Shown: positions 27,679-37,153, numbered from the stretch's first letter. The stretch is 64,000 nt of DNA from Parabacteroides sp. (GCA_028689545.1 JAQVCX010000001.1:1-64000); one strand, 5' to 3'. Notes: generated by a model from the letters alone, not told the origin. Program-made: numbers and translations.

Positions 27679-28038
27679 ATGGTAGTGATCGATTTAACGA
27701 AAGAGGCTTTTATCGCCAATGTCGGTGATTTTGAGGAGAATCCCAAAGATTGGAAGTATATAGGAAGTCGTCCTTGCCTTATAGATTTTCACGCTCCTTG
27801 GTGTGGTTATTGCAAACGCTTAAGTCCGATATTGGATGAGTTTGCCAAAGAATTTGATGGGAAGATTTATATTTATAAAGTAGATGTAGATCAAGAGGAG
27901 GCCCTTGAGACCGCCTTTAATATCCGAACGATTCCCACTCTGATGTTTTGCCCGCTAGACGGTCCCCGTGAGATGATGCTCGGCACGATGGGAAAGCAGG
28001 AGCTGAAGCAGTTGATTCAGGAGAAGCTGTTGAAATAA
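27679..28038 (+). CDS. Thioredoxin-family protein
   Basis: The 119-residue protein is a single thioredoxin fold with active site WCGYC (residues 41-45) and the cis-proline region RTIPTLMF. It lacks a signal peptide, so it is cytoplasmic. The GY dipeptide between the cysteines differs from the GP of classical thioredoxin 1, so its redox potential may differ. It has its own promoter and terminator. Confidence 0.9.
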   Translation: MVVIDLTKEAFIANVGDFEENPKDWKYIGSRPCLIDFHAPWCGYCKRLSPILDEFAKEFDGKIYIYKVDVDQEEALETAFNIRTIPTLMFCPLDGPREMMLGTMGKQELKQLIQEKLLK

Positions 28039-28052
28039 GGAAATATCATTTT

Positions 28053-28093
28053 ATAATTATGGGTTCTGATTACGGAACCCATAATTATTTTTA
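28053..28093 (+). terminator. Terminator of the thioredoxin gene
   Basis: ATAATTATGGGTTC (28053-28066) pairs perfectly with GAACCCATAATTAT (28075-28088), then TTTTT. A potential start codon at 28059 lies inside the stem and is therefore not used for the next gene. Confidence 0.85.
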
Positions 28094-28099
28094 TCTTTG
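28092..28099 (+). promoter_or_regulatory. -7 element for the ATPase/TPR module
   Basis: TATCTTTG matches TAnnTTTG and directly follows the thioredoxin terminator, 31 bp before ATG 28131. Confidence 0.5.
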
Positions 28100-28130
28100 T
28101 GAGACCGTATATCAAAAAAATATAGAACTC

Positions 28131-29450
28131 ATGAATGATTCAATATCAAAGTACGCTGAGGATTTGAAGCAGCTGTATATAAATCTGAATAATGTAGGAA
28201 CTTTACAGTTTCAGAAAGAAGGCGCGGATTTCTATGTGCCTTTATATGAGCGTAAGTTGAGAAGATTGAAAGTGGCTTTAACATTGGATACGAGTACCCA
28301 AGATTGCTTTTATATTTATGGGCAGCCGGGCTCCGGAAAATCTACGGCTTTAAATTACTTTGATGATGATGATTTACGGAATTCTTATGAATTGGTTTTA
28401 ATCAGAGGACGTTATTTATTTGATCTACAGGATATAGATATTATTGATATCTTATTGATGTTTGCGCTGGAACTGTTAAAGCGGTTGCGGAAAAAGGATA
28501 TGTTTGAGGCTACGATTAAAAAATTATATGATCAGCATATAGAAAAAGCGGAATATGTCCAAGAAGAGGCCCAAAGAGAGGGTGCGAATGTTAATGCGAA
28601 TGTGGGCTTAGGTGTCCCTTTTACTAAATTATTAAGTCTGTTTATAGGCGCTCACGCTACTATTGAAGCGGAGTATCATTTGGAAACGGAGAAGCGCGAA
28701 TTGTGTCGGAGATTCTTCAATATCAGTAAAGTTGATTTCTTGGCGATGATCAACCAGATGATTAGTCAATATGCCGCGGAAAATAATCAGAAACAAATAC
28801 TTGTGATTTGGGATGATTTGGAGAAAATTGAAAAGCCTTCACAAATTAGAGATATTTTTATAGAGAATAGGAGTTACTTGACAGATCTTCAATGTAAAAA
28901 AATAATTATTACTCCGGTTTGTTTAGCTTTAGAAGCGAAGTTCCTTCATCAAGATTCTAAAGAATATTTTCTGGGTTTAAAGATTAAAGAATCAATAAGA
29001 GGAGGTGTACATTCCGCTTTAGAGGAAGATTGTGAGTTGTTGCGTAAGATTGCTCTTAAACGTGTAAGTAATACAGCTTTATATGGAAAGGACGTGATTG
29101 ATACGGCGATTCGTTATTCTGGTGGTAATGTGCGTCAATTTGTCCGGTTGTTGGCTTCTGCTTGTTTGAACGCCTATATGAACAAATGCGAATCTATATC
29201 CATAGAAGATATCATAGAGGCTGCATCTAGTCTGAAAAAAAATATGCAACCCGTTTTAATGGGGAATCGTTCGTTGCTTCTGCTATTAGATTCGATTCAG
29301 AAGAATCAGTTTGGTTGTCAAGAAAACAATGATGTCTTAACGATCGCTCTTTCTTCGTTATTTATTTTTATTTGTCAAAATGGAGATTGGTGGAGTACGG
29401 TTAATCCACTGCTCGAGGATTCTATAAGTCTTTATCTGAATGAAGGATGA
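28131..29450 (+). CDS. AAA/STAND-type P-loop ATPase of a two-gene module
   Basis: The protein has 439 residues from ATG 28131 (the upstream ATG lies in a terminator). Walker A is YGQPGSGKST (about 63-72), Walker B ILVIWDDLEKIEK (about 225-237) with adjacent acidic residues, and a sensor-like TPVCLALEAKF follows. The C-terminal part is helical (YSGGNVRQFVRLLASACLNA) like the lid/winged region of AAA or STAND ATPases. No membrane segment or catalytic effector is visible. The last 11 bp overlap the TPR gene, so the two are made together. The pair is AT-rich compared with neighbours, suggesting recent transfer. The function is unknown; a signalling or defence role is inference. Confidence 0.75.
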   Translation: MNDSISKYAEDLKQLYINLNNVGTLQFQKEGADFYVPLYERKLRRLKVALTLDTSTQDCFYIYGQPGSGKSTALNYFDDDDLRNSYELVLIRGRYLFDLQDIDIIDILLMFALELLKRLRKKDMFEATIKKLYDQHIEKAEYVQEEAQREGANVNANVGLGVPFTKLLSLFIGAHATIEAEYHLETEKRELCRRFFNISKVDFLAMINQMISQYAAENNQKQILVIWDDLEKIEKPSQIRDIFIENRSYLTDLQCKKIIITPVCLALEAKFLHQDSKEYFLGLKIKESIRGGVHSALEEDCELLRKIALKRVSNTALYGKDVIDTAIRYSGGNVRQFVRLLASACLNAYMNKCESISIEDIIEAASSLKKNMQPVLMGNRSLLLLLDSIQKNQFGCQENNDVLTIALSSLFIFICQNGDWWSTVNPLLEDSISLYLNEG

Positions 29451-31272
29451 TTTGATTTATACATATATCTCTGCTGAACAAGCTTTAGAATTAGATACTT
29501 GTATGCGGCATCCTGCTTTAGAGTTGGAGGAGCTTTCTTTTGTGGGTTTTATATCTTCCTCGGATGTGGATTTGGCGGACTTGTTTATTCGGTTTTTGCG
29601 GGCTCATTTACGGTTTCCCATAGAGGAGATTTGGGATAAGCGCACGTTGGATGTGGCATATCGAAAGGGAGATAAAAATACGGTTTTTGTAGTACGTTGT
29701 GATTGTTTTGAATCAGAGGAATTAGTGAATTCCGTTTATCCGTCCATGTTGATCTATCGTGATTTTATTTTTGAACGGAATTTGAAACATATTTATATGG
29801 GTGATGCCCGTTTTATTGAATCAGCGACTAAATACATGCCTGATTTATTTCTGGTCAATAATGTCGTACTTCAGCTAACGAATATTCGTCGTCAAGTTGA
29901 AGATGATATAGTTATCGCTAAGAGTCTGACAGGTAAAGTTCTCATTCCGGAGGATTCGAAGGAGGATTTGATGTTATGGTTGGGGCAGCGGGCGTTCAAT
30001 GTTTTGGATGGGAAAGGAAAGGTGCTGAAATTAAATAAGCAGAGGGCGAAGTCCAATGCTTATGCAAAGTCTTTCCTTTACACGGATCTTTCTTCTTTAC
30101 AAATAACATTGAACAATGAAAAAGAAGCAATGAACTGCTTGGATAAAGCAGGGAAATACTCAGATCAAATAAAAAGCAGGAATTTCAAACAGACGGTAGC
30201 GCTACAGAAAGCTTTGCTATACGTAAATCAAAGGGAATGGGAACGTGCTGAGTTTGAAATGAAATCGTTGATTGAACAATTGGTGGTTGGAGATTCAATA
30301 TATATAATCATTGCGGCCTATAATCTTTTAGCTTATAGTCTTATAAAACAATATAAAGCAGGGGAGGCTAATCATGCGGTACGTCATGCCTTGCGGGAAA
30401 GCATTGCTAGTGGAGATGTCTTAGCGAAAGCGACTTCCTTGGGGTTATTGGGTGATATTAATTCTGCTCGAGGTCGTTATATCGATGCGAGAAAGTCCTA
30501 TCGGGATAGCTTATCTTTTTACGCTTCCAGACAAAAGTTACCTCAGGTTGCTTTTGATTTGTTGCGTTTAGGAGACTCTTATAAAGAGGTAGGCGAATAT
30601 CATTTTGCCCGTATGTATTATCAAGCGGCGTTGGAACTTTATACTTATCGTCGGTTAAATTATGGAAAGGCTCTTTCTTTGAGGGAATTGGCTTTGAAAG
30701 ATATGGCTTTAGATCAGTTGGATTCAGCAAAGGAGAATCTGTTAGAGAGTATAAAATTATTTGTAAAAGAAAGATCTCCCTATGATCAAGCGTATTCAGA
30801 AGTTTGCTTGGGTGAATGTTTTTTGCTAGAAGGTCAGCTTCAAGATGCGGATTATAAGCTTGAAGAGGCATCTGGATTACTGGAGTGCGAATGGGGGAAA
30901 ATGATGTTATCCCGTTTACGTGGACTTCTTTTAATGCGTACTTCCGATTATGACAGGGCTTCGAAATATTTGAAAGAGGCCTTATCTTTCTTTAAGCGGA
31001 TAGATGATCGATCAAATAAGCTATCTGTATTGATTGATATGGGGGAACTTTCTTACTGTCAAGCCGATTTATCAAGTTCTTTGTCTTTTTTGCAAGAGGC
31101 ATTAAATCTGACAAATGAATATCAGATTATACCGAGTCGGGTACGCATTTACGAGATCTTGGCAAAAGTTTATGATGAATTGGGAGAGCCGGATAAAGCC
31201 ATGAAGTATAAAACTCAGTGTCAACGAATCCAAGCCCTCCTTCAGTTGTTACAAGAATTGAATAAACAGTAA
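29440..31272 (+). CDS. TPR-repeat protein paired with the ATPase
   Basis: The 610-residue protein has a unique N-terminal domain (about 1-195, with FVVRCDCFESEEL and a restriction-endonuclease-like alternation of strands, though no sure catalytic motif). A superhelix of TPR-like repeats follows (about 205-600: AYNLLAYSLIKQYKAGEANH, GRYIDARKSYRDSLSFYASR, GEYHFARMYYQAALELYTYR). TPR arrays bind peptides or partner proteins, as sensors do in STAND systems. The start overlaps the ATPase stop by 11 bp. The 3' end overlaps the end of the convergent dcu gene by 24 bp, which suggests the module was inserted or has eroded up to that gene. Confidence 0.75.
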   Translation: MKDDLIYTYISAEQALELDTCMRHPALELEELSFVGFISSSDVDLADLFIRFLRAHLRFPIEEIWDKRTLDVAYRKGDKNTVFVVRCDCFESEELVNSVYPSMLIYRDFIFERNLKHIYMGDARFIESATKYMPDLFLVNNVVLQLTNIRRQVEDDIVIAKSLTGKVLIPEDSKEDLMLWLGQRAFNVLDGKGKVLKLNKQRAKSNAYAKSFLYTDLSSLQITLNNEKEAMNCLDKAGKYSDQIKSRNFKQTVALQKALLYVNQREWERAEFEMKSLIEQLVVGDSIYIIIAAYNLLAYSLIKQYKAGEANHAVRHALRESIASGDVLAKATSLGLLGDINSARGRYIDARKSYRDSLSFYASRQKLPQVAFDLLRLGDSYKEVGEYHFARMYYQAALELYTYRRLNYGKALSLRELALKDMALDQLDSAKENLLESIKLFVKERSPYDQAYSEVCLGECFLLEGQLQDADYKLEEASGLLECEWGKMMLSRLRGLLLMRTSDYDRASKYLKEALSFFKRIDDRSNKLSVLIDMGELSYCQADLSSSLSFLQEALNLTNEYQIIPSRVRIYEILAKVYDELGEPDKAMKYKTQCQRIQALLQLLQELNKQ

Positions 31273-32559
31273 TCCCAATCCTACAGAGACCCCGGTCGCT
31301 ATCAAGCCCGGCATCATGAAAGAATGGTTCAAGACGTATTTACCGATGCGGGTCGTGCCCGTGCGGTCGAAGTTGATGGCGGCTACGACGGTCGGGTAGT
31401 TGGGGATGAAGAAGTAACCGTTTACGGCGGGGAATAAGGCGATCAGCATATAGGGCGAGATTCCCAACGCGATCCCTAGCGGCAATAACGCGCGAATGGT
31501 AGCCGCTTGGCTAAATAATAAGATGGACATCACGAAAAGGGCCAACCCGAATAACCAAGGCATCTGCGTAACCACATGCTCGATAGATCCCTTTAATTCC
31601 GCCATATTACCGGCGATAAACGTATCTCCCATCCAAGCGATACCGAAGATCGCTACCACCGCTTGCATGCCCGCGGAGAAAACAGAGCCTTGCGCGGCCT
31701 TGATACCATCCGTCTTTGTGAATAATAAGATGAAAGCGGAGGCCGTCAGCATCAATACCTCAATAATATGAGACATCTGCATCGAGACCTTTTCCGTGCC
31801 GACGGTGAAGACCGGACGTAGGGACTCTATCGAACCGAAAAGAACGATCGCTATCGTAGCGAGAACAAAGATAGAGACCGATAACGCCGCTTTCATTTGG
31901 TTTTCCACGCCTTTCGCCTCGTAATGCTTCGTGTTGAACTCATGGTTCGCTACCCGCTTTAAGTATTCCGGATCTTGATCCAATTCCTTTCCTACCCTTA
32001 AAGAATAGATCGCTCCCGCCAATACCCCTAGTAAGGTGGAAGGAACAGAGATCATAAGGATATTCATCAAGGAGATATTGTATCCGGACAACATACTCAA
32101 TAGAGCTACCGTAGCCGCCGAGATCGGACTGGCCGTAATAGCCTGCTGGGAAGCGATCACGGCGATCGCCATCGGACGTTCGGGACGGATCTTCGTCTCC
32201 GTAGCTACCTCGGCGATTACCGGAAGGACCGAATAAGCCACATGCCCCGTTCCGGCGATGAAGGTAAACAAATAGGTGACGAACGGGCTTAATATCGTGA
32301 TTCTTTGAGGATTCTTGCGAAGCAGTTTCTCCGCCCACTTCACCATCAGGTCAAGCCCGCCAGCGGCTTGCATACAACTAGCCGCCGCGATCACGGCAAC
32401 GATCATAAGCATGACATCGATAGGGGGGGAAGTTGGCTGAAGCCCGAATCCAAAGGTGAGTATACCCAGTCCGAGACCTCCTAACACGCCTAATCCGATA
32501 CCTCCGATACGGGCACCTATAATAATGGCTATTAAAACGAAAGCTAATTGTAACAACAT
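31249..32559 (-). CDS. dcuB: Anaerobic C4-dicarboxylate transporter, Dcu family
   Basis: From ATG 32559 (MLLQLAFVLIAIIIGARIGG) the protein has 436 residues with about 10-12 membrane helices. It matches DcuA/DcuB, which exchange fumarate, succinate, malate and aspartate. Conserved segments include FIAGTGHVAYSVLPVIAEVA, RPERPMAIAVIASQQAITAS and FFIPNYPTVVAAINFDRTGT. In Bacteroidales it supports succinate export and fumarate respiration. The in-frame ATG at 32637 lies upstream of the promoter element (32596-32603) and is rejected. DcuA versus DcuB cannot be separated with certainty. Confidence 0.9.
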   Translation of the reverse strand: MLLQLAFVLIAIIIGARIGGIGLGVLGGLGLGILTFGFGLQPTSPPIDVMLMIVAVIAAASCMQAAGGLDLMVKWAEKLLRKNPQRITILSPFVTYLFTFIAGTGHVAYSVLPVIAEVATETKIRPERPMAIAVIASQQAITASPISAATVALLSMLSGYNISLMNILMISVPSTLLGVLAGAIYSLRVGKELDQDPEYLKRVANHEFNTKHYEAKGVENQMKAALSVSIFVLATIAIVLFGSIESLRPVFTVGTEKVSMQMSHIIEVLMLTASAFILLFTKTDGIKAAQGSVFSAGMQAVVAIFGIAWMGDTFIAGNMAELKGSIEHVVTQMPWLFGLALFVMSILLFSQAATIRALLPLGIALGISPYMLIALFPAVNGYFFIPNYPTVVAAINFDRTGTTRIGKYVLNHSFMMPGLIATGVSVGLGLLFIQFL

Positions 32560-32595
32560 GATGTGCAATTCTTTTGATTTAGTTTGTAATGGAGA

Positions 32596-32603
32596 CAAAA
32601 ATA
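32596..32603 (-). promoter_or_regulatory. -7 element for dcu
   Basis: Minus-strand TATTTTTG matches TAnnTTTG. With the plus-strand element it forms the palindrome CAAAAATA-AG-TATTTTTG, so the two divergent promoters are mirror images 2 bp apart. Confidence 0.6.
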
Positions 32604-32605
32604 AG

Positions 32606-32613
32606 TATTTTTG
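32606..32613 (+). promoter_or_regulatory. -7 element for the beta-galactosidase gene
   Basis: TATTTTTG preceded by TTTG (32583-32586) at exactly 19 bp gives a textbook Bacteroidetes -33/-7 promoter, with the start expected near 32620. Confidence 0.7.
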
Positions 32614-32646
32614 CTCCGCTATGAACAACAAAAACACAAAAAAGGA

Positions 32647-35151
32647 ATGAAAAGAACAAGTTTAGCTCTTTTGATAGGTCTGTTTGGCCTGTTTCCCGCT
32701 CTTTTCTCACAGGTTCGTACGGAAACCCTGTTGGAAAAGAATTGGAAGTTCACCCGGGAAGACAGCCCGGAGTTTATCAATCCCACGCTCGACGAGAGTA
32801 AATGGCAGTCCGTGACCGTTCCGCATGATTGGGCGATTTACGGCCCTTTCAGCTCGCAGAACGATAAGCAAGAGGTGGCTATCGCCCAAGACGGACAGAC
32901 GGAGGCCCTGGAGCACGCCGGCCGTACCGGTGGCTTGCCTTTCGTGGGAGTCGGCTGGTATCGGACCGCGTTTGAGGTCCCTCAGTTTGCGGATGGAAAG
33001 CGTGCCACGATCCTGTTCGACGGTGCGATGAGCCATGCCAAGGTCTACGTGAACGGGCAAGAGGTGGGATATTGGCCGTATGGTTATAACTCTTTCTATT
33101 TCGATATCACGAAACAACTCATCCCGGGGAAAAAGAACACCTTGGCGGTTCGCCTTGAGAACTTGCCGGAATCCTCCCGTTGGTATCCGGGGGCGGGATT
33201 ATACCGGAATGTACATCTGATCGTGACGGAAAACGCCTATATCCCGACGTGGGGAACCTACATTACGACCCCCGCCGCCACGAAGGAGTTCGCCAAGGTC
33301 AACGTGCGGACGAAAATCGTATTGCCGGAAGGTGCCGATGCCGGCAAGTATAGCGTGAAAACCAGTGTATGGAACCCGAACAGGCAGAAGCTGACCGAGT
33401 TGATCACCCCGCTTTCACAACTAAAGTATAACGATAATAGCGTAGCCCAAGAGTTCGTTATCCAGACCCCTACTTTATGGTCGCCGGATATGCCCGCCCT
33501 GTATTCGGCGGAGACTCGTCTCTATGAGGGCGATCAGTTGAAAGATATCTATACGACCCCGTTCGGTATCCGTTCGATCGAGATCATCCCGGATAAAGGC
33601 TTCTTCTTGAATGGCGAGAAGACGGTATTCAAGGGCGTTTGCAATCACCACGACCTAGGCCCGCTGGGTGCCGCCGTCAACGAGGCCGCTATCCGTCGCC
33701 AGATCCAGATCTTGAAGGATATGGGATGCAACGCGATCCGCACGTCCCACAATATGCCGGCTCCCGAGTTGGTGAAGGCTTGCGACGAGATGGGTATGAT
33801 GTTGATGGTGGAGAGCTTCGACGAATGGAACAAGGCGAAATGCGCGAACGGCTACAACTTGATTTTCGACGAATGGGTGGAGAAAGACCTCGTGAATCTG
33901 GTACATCATTACCGGAGCAATCCGAGCGTCGTGATGTGGTGCGTCGGCAACGAGGTGCCCAACCAATGGGATGAGAGCGGCTGTAAGATCTCCAAGTTCT
34001 TGCAGGACATCTGCCATCGGGAAGACCCGACTCGTCCGGTGACGCAAGGTATGGATGCCCCGGATGCCGTCGTGAATAATAATATGGCGGCGGTGATGGA
34101 CGTGGCGGGCTTCAACTATCGCCCGTTCCGTTATCAGGTGAATTACCAGAAACTGCCTCAGCGGATCGTCTTGGGAAGCGAGACCGCCTCCACGGTTAGC
34201 TCACGAGGGGTGTATAAATTCCCGGTAGAGCGGAAGGCGATGGCCGTTTACGAGGATCACCAAAGCTCCTCGTACGACGTGGAGCATTGCGGCTGGTCCA
34301 ACTTGCCGGAGGATGATTTCATCCAGCATGAGGATCTTCCGTATTGCATCGGCGAGTTTGTCTGGACCGGCTTCGATTACCTGGGCGAGCCTACCCCTTA
34401 TTATACGAATTGGCCCAGCCATAGCTCCTTGTTCGGGATCATCGACTTAGCGGGCATCCCCAAGGATCGTTATTATCTATACCGTAGCCATTGGAACAAG
34501 AGCGCCAACACCTTGCATATCCTGCCGCATTGGACCTGGCCGGGACGTGAGGGCGAGGTGACCCCCGTATTCGTCTATACCAACTATCCTTCCGCCGAGT
34601 TGTTCATCAACGGTAAGAGTCAAGGAAGACGCACGAAAGACCTGAGCGTCGGCATCGACAGTAGTTATACCGAGGCGGCCCAGAAGAGTTTCGAGCGCCA
34701 GAAACGGTATCGCTTGATGTGGATGGATACCCGATACGAGCCGGGAACCTTGAAGGTGGTCGCCTATGATAAGGAGGGCAACGCCGTGGCCGAGGAAGAG
34801 GTGCGTACCGCCGGGAAGCCGCATCATATCGAGCTATCCGCCGATCGTAGCCAATTGGCGGCGGACGGGAAGGACCTTTCCTTTATCAACGTGAGAGTGG
34901 TCGATAAGAACGGCAACCTTTGCCCGGACGATACCCGCCAGATCCAGTTTAAGGTACGTGGTGCCGGCACCTACCGTGCGGCGGCGAATGGAAACAGCGC
35001 CAGTCTGGAACTCTTCCATCTCCCGCAAATGAAACTGTTTAGCGGCCAGCTTACCGCTATCGTGCAGACAGCCGAGGAGCCGGGAACGATCTATTTCGAG
35101 GCTTCCGCACCGGGAGTAAAAGGAGCGACCCTTGAATTGATCAGTAAGTAA
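32647..35151 (+). CDS. GH2 beta-galactosidase, secreted
   Basis: From ATG 32647 (after AAAGGA) the enzyme has 834 residues with a signal peptide (MKRTSLALLIGLFGLFPALF). The order is a sugar-binding jelly roll (about 25-190), an Ig-like domain (about 200-310) and a TIM barrel (about 315-600) with the acid/base Glu in WCVGNEVPNQWD and nucleophile Glu in CIGEFVWTGFDYLGE. A DUF4982-type Ig domain and a C-terminal Ig-like domain follow. It should release terminal galactose from glycans in the periplasm. No SusC/SusD lies beside it, so it acts outside a classical polysaccharide locus. Other GH2 specificities cannot be excluded. Confidence 0.9.
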   Translation: MKRTSLALLIGLFGLFPALFSQVRTETLLEKNWKFTREDSPEFINPTLDESKWQSVTVPHDWAIYGPFSSQNDKQEVAIAQDGQTEALEHAGRTGGLPFVGVGWYRTAFEVPQFADGKRATILFDGAMSHAKVYVNGQEVGYWPYGYNSFYFDITKQLIPGKKNTLAVRLENLPESSRWYPGAGLYRNVHLIVTENAYIPTWGTYITTPAATKEFAKVNVRTKIVLPEGADAGKYSVKTSVWNPNRQKLTELITPLSQLKYNDNSVAQEFVIQTPTLWSPDMPALYSAETRLYEGDQLKDIYTTPFGIRSIEIIPDKGFFLNGEKTVFKGVCNHHDLGPLGAAVNEAAIRRQIQILKDMGCNAIRTSHNMPAPELVKACDEMGMMLMVESFDEWNKAKCANGYNLIFDEWVEKDLVNLVHHYRSNPSVVMWCVGNEVPNQWDESGCKISKFLQDICHREDPTRPVTQGMDAPDAVVNNNMAAVMDVAGFNYRPFRYQVNYQKLPQRIVLGSETASTVSSRGVYKFPVERKAMAVYEDHQSSSYDVEHCGWSNLPEDDFIQHEDLPYCIGEFVWTGFDYLGEPTPYYTNWPSHSSLFGIIDLAGIPKDRYYLYRSHWNKSANTLHILPHWTWPGREGEVTPVFVYTNYPSAELFINGKSQGRRTKDLSVGIDSSYTEAAQKSFERQKRYRLMWMDTRYEPGTLKVVAYDKEGNAVAEEEVRTAGKPHHIELSADRSQLAADGKDLSFINVRVVDKNGNLCPDDTRQIQFKVRGAGTYRAAANGNSASLELFHLPQMKLFSGQLTAIVQTAEEPGTIYFEASAPGVKGATLELISK

Positions 35152-35171
35152 TCCGGATGATCCCGATAAAG

Positions 35172-35223
35172 AAAGCCGCGCAACCCAAGTCCGAATACGG
35201 CTGTGAGTTGCGCGGCTTTTTTA
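35172..35223 (+). terminator. Terminator of the beta-galactosidase gene
   Basis: AAAGCCGCGCAAC (35172-35184) pairs with GTTGCGCGGCTTT (35207-35219) and is followed by a T-run. It is a 13-bp GC-rich stem with a 22-nt loop. Confidence 0.85.
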
Positions 35224-35264
35224 TACGATATTGTGGCGGCGAGACCCTTATTCTTATATAATTG

Positions 35265-36428
35265 CTACGGATTAACGTTCAAATAATAGGTCGCTGTGCC
35301 TATTAAAGAACTTCCATTATACATTGCGCAGGTAATGCGAAGAGAGCCGCCGGAATGCTGGGAGTTTAGATAGACACTGACATCTAATCGATTATCGGAA
35401 GGATAAGTGTACCATCTATCGCATTCTCCATAAAATTCAGCGTTCCACCTATACGAGGTCGGAGTCCCTGTCTTTGTATAAGCAAATAAAGTCGTTGTAG
35501 CATTACCCCCTGGTGCATTGATAGAGGAACTTCCGCTACTATAATCATCTTGGTTTTTACCGATATATACAGCCGGCTTATCGTTCTTTTAGAGATATAG
35601 TAGATTTGATGCGTCATAGGGACAATGAGCTTTTGGATGCCTCATAAGAGCAGATGGTCCCCATTTGGAAATGAATATATTGGGGGTGGATGTTGTTACT
35701 GCGGAATGATTATCACTAAGATAGGATACTTTCGTTGCGGCACCTGTTGTTGATATATAGCTACCATCTAACCAATATACGTTTGTGGGATTAATAGATG
35801 CTCCCATCCAAACGGCCGATCCGCCCTCTGTCATATGCCAAGCATATGCATGGCAGTTGTAAGTGCTGGTAGCGCTGCTTATTAATGTTGCTTGTGGATA
35901 GGTCGTTGTGTTATATTGATCACTACTTGCTTTTTGTGAGGCTGACAAATCCTCACTACAATAATATGTGTCACTAACGAGTGTCCCGTTAGGAGTGTAA
36001 ACAGTGGCGGCTGCTCCCAAAGTTTTTGTTTCAACATTGAGATTCGGCCAAATTGTGTCTAAATCCTTTATTGTGAGCCAGTCATCCGGAATATCTAAAA
36101 TTCGTTCTCCTGATAAAGTGTAGAATAAGAACTCGCAAGTTAAGCAGGAATTTACTCCGTCAAAAACGAGAATGAGTTCTTTCCCCTCTTTTTCCAAAGT
36201 AAAGACCCAAGGGTATGGATAGTCTGCTCCTTTAACATGGGAGCGAGCGACAGAATCTATTGCATTCACCAACCATTTAGGATATGTTATCTTTCCGTCT
36301 TTAATGACAATCTCTGAACTGGATGCCAAGATCTCGTTGTCTCCTCCTTGTATGTTATCAAGGTCATTGTCACATGCGTTTAGCAGGAACACTAGTATGA
36401 TTGTTAAATAATATATCGCTCTTTTCAT
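35265..36428 (-). pseudogene. Secreted Cys/His hydrolase-like lipoprotein interrupted by in-frame TAA
   Basis: From ATG 36428 the first 279 codons encode a lipoprotein (lipobox VFLLNAC). Its C-terminal domain has TYNCHAYAWHMTEGG, LSDNHSAV and SKWGPSALMRHPKAHCPY, resembling an NlpC/P60- or amidase-like Cys-His active site (inference). A TAA at 35589-35591 ends it after NLLYL. The same frame then stays open for 107 codons (KNDKPAVYIGKN ... YYLNVNP, stop at 35265-35267), which looks like a further beta-sandwich. The simplest reading is a nonsense mutation that removes the C-terminal domain; the first 279 residues may still be made. Its start overlaps the preceding gene by ATGA. Confidence 0.7.
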
Positions 36429-37153
36429 GATTTCAATTTATTAAAGGTTACAATGTATTGTTTTAATAACTCTTCGATTACATTACTGCCCGTTAGCTTT
36501 TCATCGGTGGTGAATTGTTTAAATTTGGGCGTAATGGTTCTGTTGTCTATCTGTTCTAGACTTCGACCTAGAAGATATATTATTGCTTTAAGGCTATATT
36601 GTCCATAAATATCTGGGTTATTTTGTTTGTAAAGGAGTTTCTTTACGGCTTCAGATGAGATCTCTTGCTGTAAAAGTTTATCTGTATTAGACAATATCGC
36701 CTCATTAGACAGAAGAGCCTCGATTACCATTTGCCGACTGATTTCGTTACCTATTTCTATGGAAGTCAACACTCCTGATTTCAGTAATTCTTGCTTTTTC
36801 ATCTTCTTAAACAGTAAAGAAGCATTGTCTTTCCTTTTGAATAACTCTTGTAATCCGTTAAAACGTGTGGAAACCTTGCTGATTCCTTCCTGTATTCCAT
36901 TGTAAGCGAATATGTCACCTAGTAATGGGTAAGCAAGGCAAAGCTCTATCAGCTCTTCTGTTGATACCGTTTTTAATATCTCTGCCGGAATTTGGCAGGC
37001 TTTCAGCATGTCCTCATGTGTGGATAATGCTTGCCAAGCCTCCGTTCCTGGTTTTATGGGGTAATCCCAACTTTTTATTGATTGTGCATTCATATCTATC
37101 GATATAAACACGAGGAGGAAAATGCTCCAAACGAAAGTTACTGTTTTTTTCAT
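36425..37153 (-). CDS. Secreted hypothetical protein coupled to the Cys/His lipoprotein
   Basis: The 242-residue protein has a signal peptide (MKKTVTFVWSIFLLVFISID, cut near NAQS) and is otherwise helical: IPAEILKTVSTEELIELCLA, YPLLGDIFAYNGIQEGISK, RFNGLQELFKRKDNASLLF. I know similar proteins beside Cys/His-motif partners in Bacteroides but no function. The stop overlaps the partner's start (ATGA, 36425-36428), a strong sign of a functional pair such as enzyme and inhibitor or chaperone (inference). Confidence 0.7.
   Translation of the reverse strand: MKKTVTFVWSIFLLVFISIDMNAQSIKSWDYPIKPGTEAWQALSTHEDMLKACQIPAEILKTVSTEELIELCLAYPLLGDIFAYNGIQEGISKVSTRFNGLQELFKRKDNASLLFKKMKKQELLKSGVLTSIEIGNEISRQMVIEALLSNEAILSNTDKLLQQEISSEAVKKLLYKQNNPDIYGQYSLKAIIYLLGRSLEQIDNRTITPKFKQFTTDEKLTGSNVIEELLKQYIVTFNKLKS

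Noticed and set aside
28059..28130. Upstream start codon for the ATPase gene
   Set aside because: The ATG lies inside the thioredoxin terminator stem and upstream of the -7 element at 28092.
35589..35591. TAA recoded as an amino acid
   Set aside because: No recoding signal is known for TAA here; a nonsense mutation is simpler.
35384..35617. 77-aa minus-strand ORF
   Set aside because: It is in another frame of the interrupted gene 35265-36428; the in-frame continuation explains this stretch better.
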